Source: Anaerolineales bacterium (GTDB lineage: Bacteria > Chloroflexota > Anaerolineae > 4572-78 > J111). Taken from it: a DNA stretch of 64,000 bases. Made by a program: the position numbers and the translations under genes. Each line of letters opens with the position of its first letter. The stretch's first letter is position 1. Location of the stretch: contig JACKAT010000001.1 of the NCBI GenBank assembly GCA_020634935.1, positions 1 through 64,000 of the forward strand, in the 5' to 3' direction. Shown in pieces: positions 8,501 to 17,025 of this stretch. The notes below the pieces were generated by a model. The model saw only the letters and a program-made list of their open reading frames with translations. It did not search any database and was not told the DNA's origin.

Positions 8501-8533
8501 AAAGTTTTGTCCTTTCTATAGTTCATTTAAAAT

Positions 8534-8553
8534 TAGAGTGAATATTCATTCCA
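8534..8553. promoter_or_regulatory. TetR-type operator between SDR and TetR genes
   Basis: TAGAGTGAATATTCATTCCA is a near-perfect palindrome whose half-site TGGAATGA also occurs in the palindrome upstream of the TetR gene (9165-9184). Two copies bracketing a TetR gene suggest its own operators. Confidence 0.6.
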
Positions 8554-8573
8554 ATTGATAGATAAAAAAAGAG

Positions 8574-9134
8574 TTAGCGCTTGAACGCATCCCAGCAGGC
8601 TACAACCGTTTGCTTGATGGTAGCCTGATCCAGGTGAATTTGCTGTGTCATATGGGCTCCAACTAGCGCATTGATCATTCCGGAAACCATCACAAAGATC
8701 ACATCGGGCGACATTGCTTTGAGTAGTTGCTGCTGTTGGGCTTCGGTTATCACCTGATTGAGCGCCATGTCCAATGGCGATATATTGTTTTTGGTTCGCT
8801 CTTGGATAAAAGGAACCTGCGCCAATTGGTGGGTTAGCAGAAATTCGCGCGGATGGCGCAGGCCGTACTGCACTGTGCTATTGAGCAGGTATAAAACTCG
8901 CTCAACTACCGGCTGCGTTGCGTTATAGCCCTCCAAAACGCCCAGGATCATGGCTTCTTTCATTTCGCTGAACAGGCAAAACACGAGATCTTCCTTGCTG
9001 GGAAAATAGTTATAGATAGTTCCCATCCCGACCTGCGCCCGCTGCGCTACCTGGGTCATGGTTACATCCTGCAATCCCTGCTCGAAAACAAGATCACGGG
9101 TCGCCAGAAGGATTTGGTTACGTTTATTGCTCAT
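8574..9134 (-). CDS. TetR/AcrR family transcriptional regulator
   Basis: About 186 residues. The N-terminal HTH domain (4-50) reads ILLATRDLVFEQGLQDVTMTQVAQRAQVGMGTIYNYFPSKEDL, the standard TetR signature; the helical C-terminal ligand and dimer domain is family-specific. I prefer the ATG at 9134 over the GTG at 9137. Palindromes sharing TGGAATGA half-sites lie on both sides, so autoregulation and control of the downstream SDR are likely. The inducer cannot be guessed. Confidence 0.88.
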   Translation of the reverse strand: MSNKRNQILLATRDLVFEQGLQDVTMTQVAQRAQVGMGTIYNYFPSKEDLVFCLFSEMKEAMILGVLEGYNATQPVVERVLYLLNSTVQYGLRHPREFLLTHQLAQVPFIQERTKNNISPLDMALNQVITEAQQQQLLKAMSPDVIFVMVSGMINALVGAHMTQQIHLDQATIKQTVVACWDAFKR

Positions 9135-9164
9135 CACACGTTACGAATTGATGGTAGTTGATAT

Positions 9165-9184
9165 TGGAACGAACGCTCATTCCA
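9165..9184. promoter_or_regulatory. TetR-type operator upstream of the regulator
   Basis: TGGAACGAACGCTCATTCCA is an inverted repeat (TGGAACGA against TCATTCCA) just upstream of the TetR start and shares its half-site with the palindrome at 8534. Confidence 0.6.
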
Positions 9185-9206
9185 ATGATACAACAATCTT
9201 AGCAGA

Positions 9207-9383
9207 ATGTCAATAGTCAAGCGGAAACTGATTGCCCAAGGGAAGTATCTTGATGAAAGTGCGGTCAAACAATATCTGAAAGATAACTGTTCGGTGCAAT
9301 TTGTCATTGTGGATGATAAAATTGAACGGATAGCGTTTGAACACTTTGCCGTTGCCACGTTGAAACCGAGATATAATGATTGA
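9207..9383 (+). CDS. Possible small protein, 58 aa
   Basis: The frame runs from ATG at 9207 to TGA at 9381 and encodes a protein ending VDDKIERIAFEHFAVATLKP. It diverges from the TetR gene. There is no clear ribosome site and I do not recognise it; the composition is protein-like. It could be a truncated cassette gene. Confidence 0.35.
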   Translation: MSIVKRKLIAQGKYLDESAVKQYLKDNCSVQFVIVDDKIERIAFEHFAVATLKPRYND

Positions 9384-9563
9384 GGTTAGCAAAAATAGCC
9401 AGTTCACATCTACTTCCAAGCCGCTGCCTGGCAATTCGCTCAAGGCGACTTGCTACCCTGGCATTTTTTGGAGCTTATCTTGCTGGCAAAATTGTGTTAT
9501 AATGTGAGTAGTCTTGCCAGCCCGCAAGCGCATTAGCTCATGATCGTTGGGCCGCTACACAAA

Positions 9564-9597
9564 ACCCGGCTCACCAGAGGGCAGCAAGCCGGGTCTT
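9564..9597. terminator. Bidirectional intrinsic terminator
   Basis: ACCCGGCT pairs with AGCCGGGT around an 15-nt loop. T-rich sequence follows on the plus strand (CTTACTTTACTT) and TTTTGTG on the minus strand. It can serve the small ORF at 9207 and the minus-strand gene at 9617. Confidence 0.6.
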
Positions 9598-9616
9598 ACT
9601 TTACTTCCTGATGGGG

Positions 9617-9775
9617 CTAGTGACTAAGGTTAGGACTGGGACGCTGGGTTTCCAGCTTGGTCAGCCGCCGGTCATGCGTTCGCAACCACAGCAATATTTT
9701 GCCGATGGCTTGTTCGACGGTGATCTGGCCGGTTTCCCACAGCTTGATCACTTGCTCAATCGGTTCAACGGTCAT
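9617..9775 (-). CDS. Small helical protein, 52 aa
   Basis: The protein begins MTVEPIEQVIKLWETGQITVEQAIGKI and is probably one or two amphipathic helices. The ATG at 9775 has a good GGAG site about 9 nt upstream (GAAAGGAGACCGACC), which is why I trust this short gene although the open frame extends to 9850. Family and role unknown. It ends next to a bidirectional terminator. Confidence 0.5.
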   Translation of the reverse strand: MTVEPIEQVIKLWETGQITVEQAIGKILLWLRTHDRRLTKLETQRPSPNLSH

Positions 9776-10048
9776 TGGTCGGTCTCCTTTCTGATGGATT
9801 TTGCCAATAAAACGGCCACCCCCAACCCAATAGGTCAAAGATGGCCGCACCGTTTACCGAATCACCATGTGTCGTGTAAAATATTTGCAGCCCTCCAGAC
9901 TGTGTCAGCAGTTTGAGGGGTTAGCCGCCTTTAGGTGCTTCCAACACCTGGGGGCGGCGCGTTTTCAATTGGTGGCGGAATAATACACTACCGGTGGAAT
10001 CGTTGTCAAAAAAGTGACCGGATGTTGAATTGTTATGGGAGATAAACC
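9776..10048. other. Intergenic region before the toxin-antitoxin pair
   Basis: There is a short inverted repeat at about 9930-9955 (CCGCCTTTAGGTG...CACCTGGGGGCGG). I looked for an attC site here and could not defend one. Confidence 0.35.
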
Positions 10049-10276
10049 ATGTTGCAAACTATCGAAGCTGTCATTGATGAACAGGGAAATGTGCGCTTAT
10101 TAGAGCCGATTCAATTACCAACAGCTCGCCGCGCCTTGGTCACCATTCTGGAATATGAACCCTTGGTCGATCTACCGGAGACGGCGTTACTGAGTGAACC
10201 GGCCTTGGCTGAAGATTGGAATCGACCGGAGGAGGATGCGGCATGGTCTCACCTTCAGCCGGAACCGTCGTCTTAA
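10049..10276 (+). CDS. Antitoxin of MazF-like pair
   Basis: 75 residues. The first 30 (MLQTIEAVIDEQGNVRLLEP then ARRALVTIL) have the short beta-rich start common to antitoxins of the DUF2281/AbrB-like type; the acidic tail (ALAEDWNRPEEDAAWSHL) is the usual disordered toxin-wrapping segment. GGGAGA precedes the ATG. The stop overlaps the toxin gene by 34 bp. Toxin-antitoxin pairs are frequent integron cassette cargo. Confidence 0.8.
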   Translation: MLQTIEAVIDEQGNVRLLEPIQLPTARRALVTILEYEPLVDLPETALLSEPALAEDWNRPEEDAAWSHLQPEPSS

Positions 10277-10587
10277 TTCCCTTCCCTTTCTCTGATTTAT
10301 CCCAATCGAAACTCCGACCGGCGGTCGTGCTGGCCGATGTGGGCCGCGATGATTGGATTCTCTGCCAAGTCACCAGCAACCCATACAGTGACAGACGAGC
10401 TATTGAACTGCTTGATACCAGTTTTGCCACAGGCTCATTAGTGGTCACCAGTTATGCCCGACCGGGCAAATTGTTTACGGCCAATCAAAGTTTGATGGTT
10501 GGCGAGGTAGGGCGTCTGAACGCAACCTCATTTAACCAAATCATCGAAGCTGTGGTCACTATCCTACGGGGAAGTCTTGCTCCGTAA
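10243..10587 (+). CDS. MazF/PemK-like endoribonuclease toxin
   Basis: About 114 residues. The PemK/MazF barrel is visible: GTVVLIPFPFSDLSQSKLRPAVVL (about 7-30), ILCQVTS near 45, and SYARPGKLFTANQSL with the conserved K near 85. Family members cut mRNA at short sequence motifs and are held inactive by the cognate antitoxin encoded upstream. I chose the ATG at 10243, which has GGAGGAGG 6-14 nt upstream; an in-frame ATG at 10216 lies inside the antitoxin. attC-like site 4 starts 20 bp downstream. Confidence 0.87.
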   Translation: MVSPSAGTVVLIPFPFSDLSQSKLRPAVVLADVGRDDWILCQVTSNPYSDRRAIELLDTSFATGSLVVTSYARPGKLFTANQSLMVGEVGRLNATSFNQIIEAVVTILRGSLAP

Positions 10588-10606
10588 TCAGCTTACTAGA
10601 CCAAAT

Positions 10607-10736
10607 CGCTGCCCAACAACGGCGTAAAGCTGGCGCCCCGGACTCGCCGCTTGGCGAAGTTGTTTTGTGGTACGTTGAGGTTGATGTATTGTGAAGTAAC
10701 GGTGGGCACAGCTTACGCCGGGGGCGTTGGGCGGCT
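10607..10736 (+). repeat. attC-like recombination site 4
   Basis: The left arm GCCCAACAACGGCGTAAAGCTG (from 10611) pairs with CAGCTTACGCCGGGGGCGTTGGGC (10709-10732). The outer boxes GCCCAAC and GTTGGGC match attC core sites, with long central spacer sequence. Nearly identical arms to site 3. Confidence 0.82.
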
Positions 10737-10754
10737 TCTGAGGTAATTCACAGC

Positions 10755-10838
10755 TATTTCGTAGCCGCAGGCGGAGAAATCCCTGAGGCGATTGTTGGTA
10801 AAGCGACTCTGTAGGGATTTCTCGCTTATCGCTCGAAG
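10755..10838. repeat. Palindromic repeat (GGCGGAGAAATCCCT type)
   Basis: TTTCGTAGCCGCAGGCGGAGAAATCCCT pairs imperfectly with AGGGATTTCTCGCTTATCGCTCGAAG. The same stem sequence forms the inner hairpin of the element at 26619-26840, so this is an interspersed palindromic family. The remaining 80 bp before the next gene show nothing else. Confidence 0.6.
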
Positions 10839-10919
10839 CAACTGCCGAAGTTATTTGTTTTCCAATGCTTAGTTTCTTAACGGCTTCCCTGTCTGCAACC
10901 TGGGCCGGGGGTCAGCCGG

Positions 10920-12344
10920 TCAGTCGGTATACGTCTGGCTAACCCAATCGTAGTAACCGGTCACCCGGCCGTTATCAACCCGGTAGAAGGTGGGGCAGCC
11001 GGCGGCCAGCATCGCCTTGACCCAGGCGGCTACGGTCAGCCCGGAGGCCTCTATTTTGGCGACGGTCTCGGCCACCCCCAGGTGATCCCACAATTGAAAC
11101 GGCCCGGCTTCGAAGGCAAAGCCCCAGCGGATCGCCTCATCGATGCTTTTGAGGTCGTGGGCGATGTCCGGGGCGACGGCTGCGGCATAGGCCAATTCAT
11201 AACTCAGCACAGCCCAGACAAAGTGCGTCCCCCGGTCTTCTGACCATTGCTCATTCAGCACAGCCCTAACTCGCTCACCCAGGTCCTCAATGTTGCGCAC
11301 GGCGTCAACCGCCTCGAAGCGAGTCTTTTCGGGAAGGTCATAGTCGAGCGTGGTCGGATTGAGGGTCATAAAGACGCGCTTGCCGGCGGCATCTGTACCC
11401 GTTTTATAGAAACCCTGGCCCGTCTTGTTGCCCAGCCAGCCATTTGCCATCAAGGTGTTTACCAGGGCCTTGAGTTTCGGGGCATGGAGCACCTCCCGAT
11501 AGGGATCGTGGGGAATGAGGTCGTACAAATTATGGGCAATGTGATTGATAATATCTAACCCCACCAAATCTTGCAGGCGAAAGGTGCCGGTCTTGGGACG
11601 CCCTAACAGCGGTCCGGTTAACTCATCGACCTCTGAGATGGTGTAGCCGTGTTCGAGAGCGTAGTTGGCGGCAAAGCTGTTGCCGATGGAGAAGAGGCGG
11701 TTGCCAATGAAGTTGGGCGTGTCTTTGCCCAGCACAATCCCTTTGTCCAGGCGCGTCCGGCCAAACTGGGTCATCGTCTCGACCACCGCCGCATCTGTCT
11801 CGGCTATCGGAATGAGTTCGAGCAGTTTGAGATAGCGGGGCGGGTTGAAAAAGTGGGTGCAGAGAAAATGCCGTTTAAATTCCTGGCTGCGCCCCTCGGC
11901 CAGCAAGGCGATGGGCAGGCCGGAGGTGTTGGTGGTGACAATGCTGTCCGGCCGGCGCACCGCCTCGATGCGAGCCAGCAACTGTTGTTTGGGTTCTAAT
12001 TTTTCGATGATGGCTTCCACAATCCAATCCGCTTCAGCAATTCGGGGCAGGTCATCTTCGATGTTGCCCAGAGTCACCCGGCGTTCGGCGTCTGGGTTTA
12101 TGAAGGAAGGCGGAGTCACCTGGCGTGTGCGGTCGAAGCCGGCTTGCACCAGGCGATTACGCACGGCCGGACTGGCCAGCGTCAGACCCTGCGCTTCTTC
12201 CTGAGGGGTCAACCGATCCGGCGCGATATCCAGCAGCAGCACCGGCAGCCCGGCATTGGCCACATGGGCGGCGATGGCCGCGCCCATCGTCCCCGCGCCG
12301 ATGACGGCCACCTGTCTGATGGGGTAGGGCAAAGAATGAGTCAT
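10920..12344 (-). CDS. 3-hydroxyacyl-CoA dehydrogenase
   Basis: 474 residues. NAD-binding Rossmann start VAVIGAGTMGAAIAAHVANAG (about 11-31), then the 3HCDH N-domain signature region with NTSGLPI and HFFNPPRYLKLLELIP, and C-terminal helical 3HCDH domains with FIGNRL and GQGFY. It lacks the crotonase domain of FadB, resembling stand-alone archaeal/Chloroflexota enzymes. It oxidises (S)-3-hydroxyacyl-CoA with NAD+ in beta-oxidation. AAGGAG overlaps the end of the ligase gene 14 bp upstream, so the two are co-transcribed; it is last in the operon. Confidence 0.92.
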   Translation of the reverse strand: MTHSLPYPIRQVAVIGAGTMGAAIAAHVANAGLPVLLLDIAPDRLTPQEEAQGLTLASPAVRNRLVQAGFDRTRQVTPPSFINPDAERRVTLGNIEDDLPRIAEADWIVEAIIEKLEPKQQLLARIEAVRRPDSIVTTNTSGLPIALLAEGRSQEFKRHFLCTHFFNPPRYLKLLELIPIAETDAAVVETMTQFGRTRLDKGIVLGKDTPNFIGNRLFSIGNSFAANYALEHGYTISEVDELTGPLLGRPKTGTFRLQDLVGLDIINHIAHNLYDLIPHDPYREVLHAPKLKALVNTLMANGWLGNKTGQGFYKTGTDAAGKRVFMTLNPTTLDYDLPEKTRFEAVDAVRNIEDLGERVRAVLNEQWSEDRGTHFVWAVLSYELAYAAAVAPDIAHDLKSIDEAIRWGFAFEAGPFQLWDHLGVAETVAKIEASGLTVAAWVKAMLAAGCPTFYRVDNGRVTGYYDWVSQTYTD

Positions 12345-12358
12345 AGGGTCAAATCTCC

Positions 12359-13924
12359 TTATTCAACGGTCTGCATTTTCCGCAGCTCTCGTTTAAGAAT
12401 CTTGCCGGTGGCTGTCATCGGCAACGAAGTACACAGTTGAACGATCCGGGGGTATTTGTAGTCGGCCATATTGGCTTTGCTCCAGGCGACTAAATCCGCT
12501 TCGGTTTCGGTAGCGCCCTCTTGCAAAATGACAAAGGCTTTCACTTCTTCCCCGTGTTTGTCGTGGGGCACGCCAATCACCACGGCCAAACTGATGGCCG
12601 GGTGAGTCATCAGTTTTTCCTCAATTTCACGGGGGTAGATGTTATAGCCGCCGCGAATAATCATATCTTTGATCCGGTCGGTGATGTAAACATAGCCCTC
12701 CTCGTCGAATTGGCCGATGTCGCCCGTATGAAACCAGCCGTTACGCATCGCCTTGGTGGTAGCCTCGGGTTGTTGGTAATATCCCTTCATAACATTATGC
12801 CCTTTGATGATAATCTCACCCGGTTCGCCGGTGGGGACGTCCTTATCATCCCAGTCAACAATGCGCACCTGGATGCCCCATACCGGCTGGCCAATAGACC
12901 CCGGTTTCGTCTTTCGGGGATAATGATTAAATATGGCCACCGGACTGGTCTCAGATAGGCCATACCCTTCCAAGACCTTGACGTTGTATTTGTTCTCGAA
13001 GGCCCGCATAACTTCAACTGGCATCGGCGAGCCGCCGGAGAGAACCGCCCGCAAGTTAGCGGCAATCTTCGCCAAATTATAGTTGTCGGCCTGGGGATAA
13101 TTGAGAATGGCCCAGTACATTGTTGGCACGCCGGCAAATAAGGTGACGTTGTGTTGCTCCATAAGGGCCAGGGCTTGACCGGGGTCAAAGCGAGCCATTA
13201 GCGTAATGGTACTGCCGGTGTAGAAGCCCATATTCATCTGGACCGTTTGACCGAAGGAATGGAACAGGGGCAAGGCGATCAGGTAGACATCATGATCGCT
13301 CAGGTTGAAGATGTGGTTGTCGGCCAAACGAGCGTTAAAGATCATGTTGGCGTGGCTCAATTCAGCGCCCTTGGGCTGACCGGTGGTGCCGCTGGTATAG
13401 AGAATTACGGCCGTGTCGGTGGCTTCAGTTTCAACCGTGTTAAACGTAGCCGGCTGGCCCTGCATCAATTGTCCCAAGGTCTGAACTCCCGCGACGGGCG
13501 ACGGTGCGTCCGGCTCGGCTGTGATGATGAACATGTGCTCACACTCATCGGCTTCCTGAAAGCCGGCATAGCCGTAGCGGCTCATCGGCAACTGCTCCGT
13601 CCCGGCAAAGCAAAAGTAGACCTTGGCTTCAGCATCGGTTAAATGATAGGCGATTTCGCTCTCTTTCAGCAGGACGTTCAGCGGCACCACAACCGCCCCG
13701 GTCTTGAGGACGCCGTAGTAGATGAGGGGAAAGTAGATTAGGTTGGGACAACTGAGCGCCACCTTGTCCCCCGGCTGAATGCCGATCTGCACCAAACCGT
13801 TGGCGATTTGGTTAGCGGCGGCATTGACCTGGGCATAGGTTAACCGGGTGTCGTTGAAGATCACGGCGAGCCGATCCGGGTAACGACGAGTGCTGTCTTC
13901 AAGGAATGTGGCTAAATTGAGCAT
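12359..13924 (-). CDS. Long-chain acyl-CoA ligase (FadD-like)
   Basis: 521 residues of the adenylate-forming superfamily: P-loop-like ILYTSGTTGQPKGAELSH near 165-182, GYGLSETSPV near 310, HTGDIGQFDEEGY near 395, hinge RIKDMIIRGGYNIYPREIE and the C-terminal catalytic lysine in TATGKILKREL. It activates carboxylic acids to CoA thioesters with ATP, feeding the adjacent acyl-CoA dehydrogenase. The true start is ATG 13924 behind AGGAGGT; the open frame continues upstream only as a shadow of the EtfD gene. Chain length preference cannot be read. Confidence 0.92.
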   Translation of the reverse strand: MLNLATFLEDSTRRYPDRLAVIFNDTRLTYAQVNAAANQIANGLVQIGIQPGDKVALSCPNLIYFPLIYYGVLKTGAVVVPLNVLLKESEIAYHLTDAEAKVYFCFAGTEQLPMSRYGYAGFQEADECEHMFIITAEPDAPSPVAGVQTLGQLMQGQPATFNTVETEATDTAVILYTSGTTGQPKGAELSHANMIFNARLADNHIFNLSDHDVYLIALPLFHSFGQTVQMNMGFYTGSTITLMARFDPGQALALMEQHNVTLFAGVPTMYWAILNYPQADNYNLAKIAANLRAVLSGGSPMPVEVMRAFENKYNVKVLEGYGLSETSPVAIFNHYPRKTKPGSIGQPVWGIQVRIVDWDDKDVPTGEPGEIIIKGHNVMKGYYQQPEATTKAMRNGWFHTGDIGQFDEEGYVYITDRIKDMIIRGGYNIYPREIEEKLMTHPAISLAVVIGVPHDKHGEEVKAFVILQEGATETEADLVAWSKANMADYKYPRIVQLCTSLPMTATGKILKRELRKMQTVE

Positions 13925-13953
13925 AAGTTTACCTCCTGATTCAGTCAAACGGT

Positions 13954-15966
13954 CTACTTTTGTAACGCCGCGGCCACGAGTTGAGCCACATCCTGCACCA
14001 CCATCGGTGAGCCGGCGTTGGTGTTGGCGTCGGTCATCATCCGGGCGCAGAAGGGACAGCCCACGGCCAGCACGTCCGCGCCGGTAGCGCGGCCCTCGGC
14101 GAAGCGGGTTTCGTTCACCGCTGCCGAGCCGTGCTCCTCCTCCTTCCACATTTGCGCCCCGCCCGCCCCGCAGCAGAACGAGTCGCTGCGGTTGCGATCC
14201 ATTTCCAGTAGGGTCGCGCCTGCCTGGGCCAGCGTCAAGCGGGGGGCATCGTACACACCGTTGTGCCGCCCCAGGTAGCAGGGATCGTGGAAAGCGACTT
14301 TCTCCAATTGGTTGGAGCCGTTCAGCTTCAGCCGGCCCGCGCCAATCAACTCGCTGATCAGTTGGGTGTGGTGCAGCACCGTGTAGTGGCCGCCGTAATC
14401 GGCGTACTCGGTACCGATGGTGTGCAAACAGTGGGGGCAACTGGCGACGATTTTCTTTTGGTCCGCGCCCACGGCATTGAGCGTTTCGATGTTGCCCAGC
14501 GCCATCTCGTAGAACAGATACTCGTTGCCGGCGCGGCGGGCGGTGTCGCCGGTGCAGGTTTCATCATTGCCCAGCACGGCAAAGTTGACCCCGGCCGCGT
14601 GCAGCACCGTGGCCGTGGCCCGCGCAATCTCTTGCGCGCCGGGATCGAACGCACCGGCGCAGCCCACCCAGAACAGCACCTCAAAATCGGGATTTTCCTC
14701 GACCGTCGGCACGGCAAAATCGAGCGGTTTGGTCCAGGCCAGCCGGTCATCGGTCATCTGCCACGGGTTGCCGTTGCGTTCCAACCCGGTGAACGCCCCC
14801 TTCAATTCCGCCGGAAATTCGCTTGCCATCAATACCTGGCTGCGCCGGATGTCCATAATATCGAACATCGGCTTGTTACCCACCGGGCAAACGTCGAGGC
14901 ACGCGCCGCAGGTGGTGCAGGCCCAAACCGCGCTGGGGCTGATGGCCCACTCCAGCAGCGGCGACTCATCCGCCTCGCCGCCGGCCAGCGCCGCCATTTG
15001 ATCCCAAATATGATAGCGCTTGTTGATTTCCAGCGCCGACGGCGACAGCGGCTTGCCGGTGGTGTAGGCCGGGCAAACCTCTTGGCAGCGGCTGCACATA
15101 ATGCAAGCAAAGGGATCGACCAGTTGGGTCTGGCTCAGGTCGGTCAGCGTGGTCGCGCCGAACTGTTCGATGCTTTCATCCTCGAAATTGATGGGGTCTA
15201 GCGCGCCCAGCGCCCGTCGCGGCGGGCGGGTCATAAAATTGAAGGGGCCAACAAACAGGTGGGCGTGTTTGGTGTAGGGGAAATACGGCACAAACGCCAA
15301 AATCAGGCCGATGGCCAGCCACCAACTGGTGTGCCAGCCGATGAGTTGCGCCGTTTCCGGCAGGCCGTCCAGCGGCGCCGCCAACAGACTGGCGAACGGC
15401 TGCCAGGGGTCGCCGCCGTGCAGCGCCACCAGAAAGGCTGTGCCCAAAAAGCGGAAACCCACGTGCCCCCAGATGAAACCGCCCACCAGCAGCGAGTCCG
15501 TCCGCATGCCGGCGGCGGCTTTGGGGTGCAGCGTCACGTTGTCGCGGATGGTCAACACCGCTGAATTGACCAGGAAGCGGCGCACCAAGAAATAAGTCAT
15601 CCCGATGAGAACAGCCACCGTCAGCAGGTCGGCCAGCAGCCGGTAGAGGTTGCCTAACATCCCCGGAATATGGAAACCGGGGATGAAGGCTTCGAGCACA
15701 TCCACCGCATTGACCAATACATAGTAGATAAAACCCCAGGCAATAAAGTAGTGAAAGAGCGACGTGACCGGGCGATGGCGAATGATGCCCCCCTGGTTGA
15801 CCAGCGCCCTCAGCGCCGTCCACAGCCGTGGGGGGAGATGATCGAGGTTGAGTTGTCCTTGTCCCCGCTGCACCACGGTGATCATTTTACTAAAGGTGAC
15901 TTGGGTATAGTACAACGACACCCCGACAGCAATCACAAACAAAATCTTTTCGACCAGTGACAGCAC
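13954..15966 (-). CDS. etfD: EtfD-type membrane iron-sulfur oxidoreductase
   Basis: 670 residues. The N-terminal third has several membrane segments (NarI-like cytochrome-b-type domain, about 1-240). Next come two 4Fe-4S motifs, CIMCSRCQEVCPAY and CTTCGACLDVCPVG, then two CCG domains with CPHC and FCCGAGG motifs. This matches the ETF:quinone oxidoreductase partner called EtfD in mycobacteria. It takes electrons from EtfAB, encoded directly upstream, and passes them to quinone. GTG start with GGGAGGC upstream. The gene name rests on architecture plus the etfAB neighbourhood. Confidence 0.85.
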   Translation of the reverse strand: MLSLVEKILFVIAVGVSLYYTQVTFSKMITVVQRGQGQLNLDHLPPRLWTALRALVNQGGIIRHRPVTSLFHYFIAWGFIYYVLVNAVDVLEAFIPGFHIPGMLGNLYRLLADLLTVAVLIGMTYFLVRRFLVNSAVLTIRDNVTLHPKAAAGMRTDSLLVGGFIWGHVGFRFLGTAFLVALHGGDPWQPFASLLAAPLDGLPETAQLIGWHTSWWLAIGLILAFVPYFPYTKHAHLFVGPFNFMTRPPRRALGALDPINFEDESIEQFGATTLTDLSQTQLVDPFACIMCSRCQEVCPAYTTGKPLSPSALEINKRYHIWDQMAALAGGEADESPLLEWAISPSAVWACTTCGACLDVCPVGNKPMFDIMDIRRSQVLMASEFPAELKGAFTGLERNGNPWQMTDDRLAWTKPLDFAVPTVEENPDFEVLFWVGCAGAFDPGAQEIARATATVLHAAGVNFAVLGNDETCTGDTARRAGNEYLFYEMALGNIETLNAVGADQKKIVASCPHCLHTIGTEYADYGGHYTVLHHTQLISELIGAGRLKLNGSNQLEKVAFHDPCYLGRHNGVYDAPRLTLAQAGATLLEMDRNRSDSFCCGAGGAQMWKEEEHGSAAVNETRFAEGRATGADVLAVGCPFCARMMTDANTNAGSPMVVQDVAQLVAAALQK

Positions 15967-16033
15967 TGTACGCCTCCCTCAAAACAGTTTGGTGAGTTCA
16001 AGAGTTTGCTGGGTTTATGAATTCGCCCAGACT

Positions 16034-17008
16034 TTACGTTCCCAACCGCGCTTTGAACTCCTTCGTCAGAGCCGGGACGACCTCGAACAAATCGCCAACA
16101 ATACCGTAACGGGCAAACTTGAAGATCGGCGCGTCCGGGTCTTTATTGATGGCGACAATGACTTTGGAGGTTTTCATGCCGGCCAGATGTTGAATTGCGC
16201 CGGAAATACCGCAGGCAATATACAGGTCGGGCTGCACCGTTTTGCCGGTTTGCCCCACCTGGTGAGCATAGGGAATCCAGCCAGAGTCGACGGCCACGCG
16301 ACTGGCCCCCAACGCGCCGCCGAGAGCGTCGGCCAATGCCTGCACCGGCGCAAAGCCTTCCGGCCCGCCCACGCCACGCCCACCGGAAACGATGATGGTG
16401 GCGTCGGTTAGGCTGACCTGGCCGCTGCTGGCGGCAACCCCCTCCACTTTTGTGGGGATGTCGCTCTCGCTCAACACGGCCGCCACGCCGGTCGTCTCAC
16501 CGCTGCGGCTGCTATCGGCCGTCGGCATCGGGTAGACCCGGCGGCGGATAGTTGCCATCTGCGGGCGGGCGTCGCCAAACGCAATTTTGGCAACGAGATT
16601 ACCGACCAGGACCGGCCGGGTGGCGACTAAACCGCCGTCTTCAACGGTCAGTTCGGTGCAGTCGGGGGCCAGCCCCACGCCCAGTTTGGCCGCCACATAA
16701 GCGGACAACTCCAATCCGGCGCTGCTGGCCCCCATCAGTAGTACGGCCGGTTGGTGCGCCTGAGCCAGTTGGGTGATGATGGCCGCATAAGGCTCCAGCC
16801 GGTAAGGCCCCAACGTGGCATCATCGGCCACCAAGGCGCGGTCTGCGCCATAACCAATGGCTTCCGTTGCCAGGTTGGCCACGTTCTCACCGAGCACCAG
16901 AGCTACCAGTTGACCGCCCAGTTGGTCGGCCACGCCCCGAGCCGCCCCCAAGGTTTCCCAGGCGATAGGGTCGTTTTGTTCAATCCAGACAAAGACGTTG
17001 TTTGACAT
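16034..17008 (-). CDS. etfA: Electron transfer flavoprotein alpha subunit
   Basis: 324 residues. The N-terminal domain resembles EtfB-type folds. The C-terminal FAD-binding domain is clear: SGGRGVGGPEGF near 209-220, then VDSGWIPYAHQVGQTGKTV, ACGISGAIQHLAGM and the terminal NKDPDAPIFKFARYGIVGD signature. It is the FAD subunit that accepts electrons from acyl-CoA dehydrogenase. It starts 17 bp after etfB in the same transcription direction and ends 67 bp before etfD. Confidence 0.95.
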   Translation of the reverse strand: MSNNVFVWIEQNDPIAWETLGAARGVADQLGGQLVALVLGENVANLATEAIGYGADRALVADDATLGPYRLEPYAAIITQLAQAHQPAVLLMGASSAGLELSAYVAAKLGVGLAPDCTELTVEDGGLVATRPVLVGNLVAKIAFGDARPQMATIRRRVYPMPTADSSRSGETTGVAAVLSESDIPTKVEGVAASSGQVSLTDATIIVSGGRGVGGPEGFAPVQALADALGGALGASRVAVDSGWIPYAHQVGQTGKTVQPDLYIACGISGAIQHLAGMKTSKVIVAINKDPDAPIFKFARYGIVGDLFEVVPALTKEFKARLGT

Positions 17009-17025
17009 CGAATGAGTTTCCTTCC

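Noticed and set aside
9470..9560. Possible additional attC site ending GTTGGGC at 9546
   Set aside because: A TTGCTGGCAA/TTGCCAG stem exists, but no matching YYYAAC box or paired outer arm is found upstream.
13925..14440. N-terminal extension of the acyl-CoA ligase frame
   Set aside because: This stretch lies wholly over the EtfD coding sequence on the same strand, has low-complexity R/P/G-rich translation, and the ligase has a proper start at 13924 with AGGAGGT.
14263..15201. Long plus-strand ORF over the EtfD gene
   Set aside because: It is an antisense shadow of a clearly conserved iron-sulfur protein, with no ribosome site.
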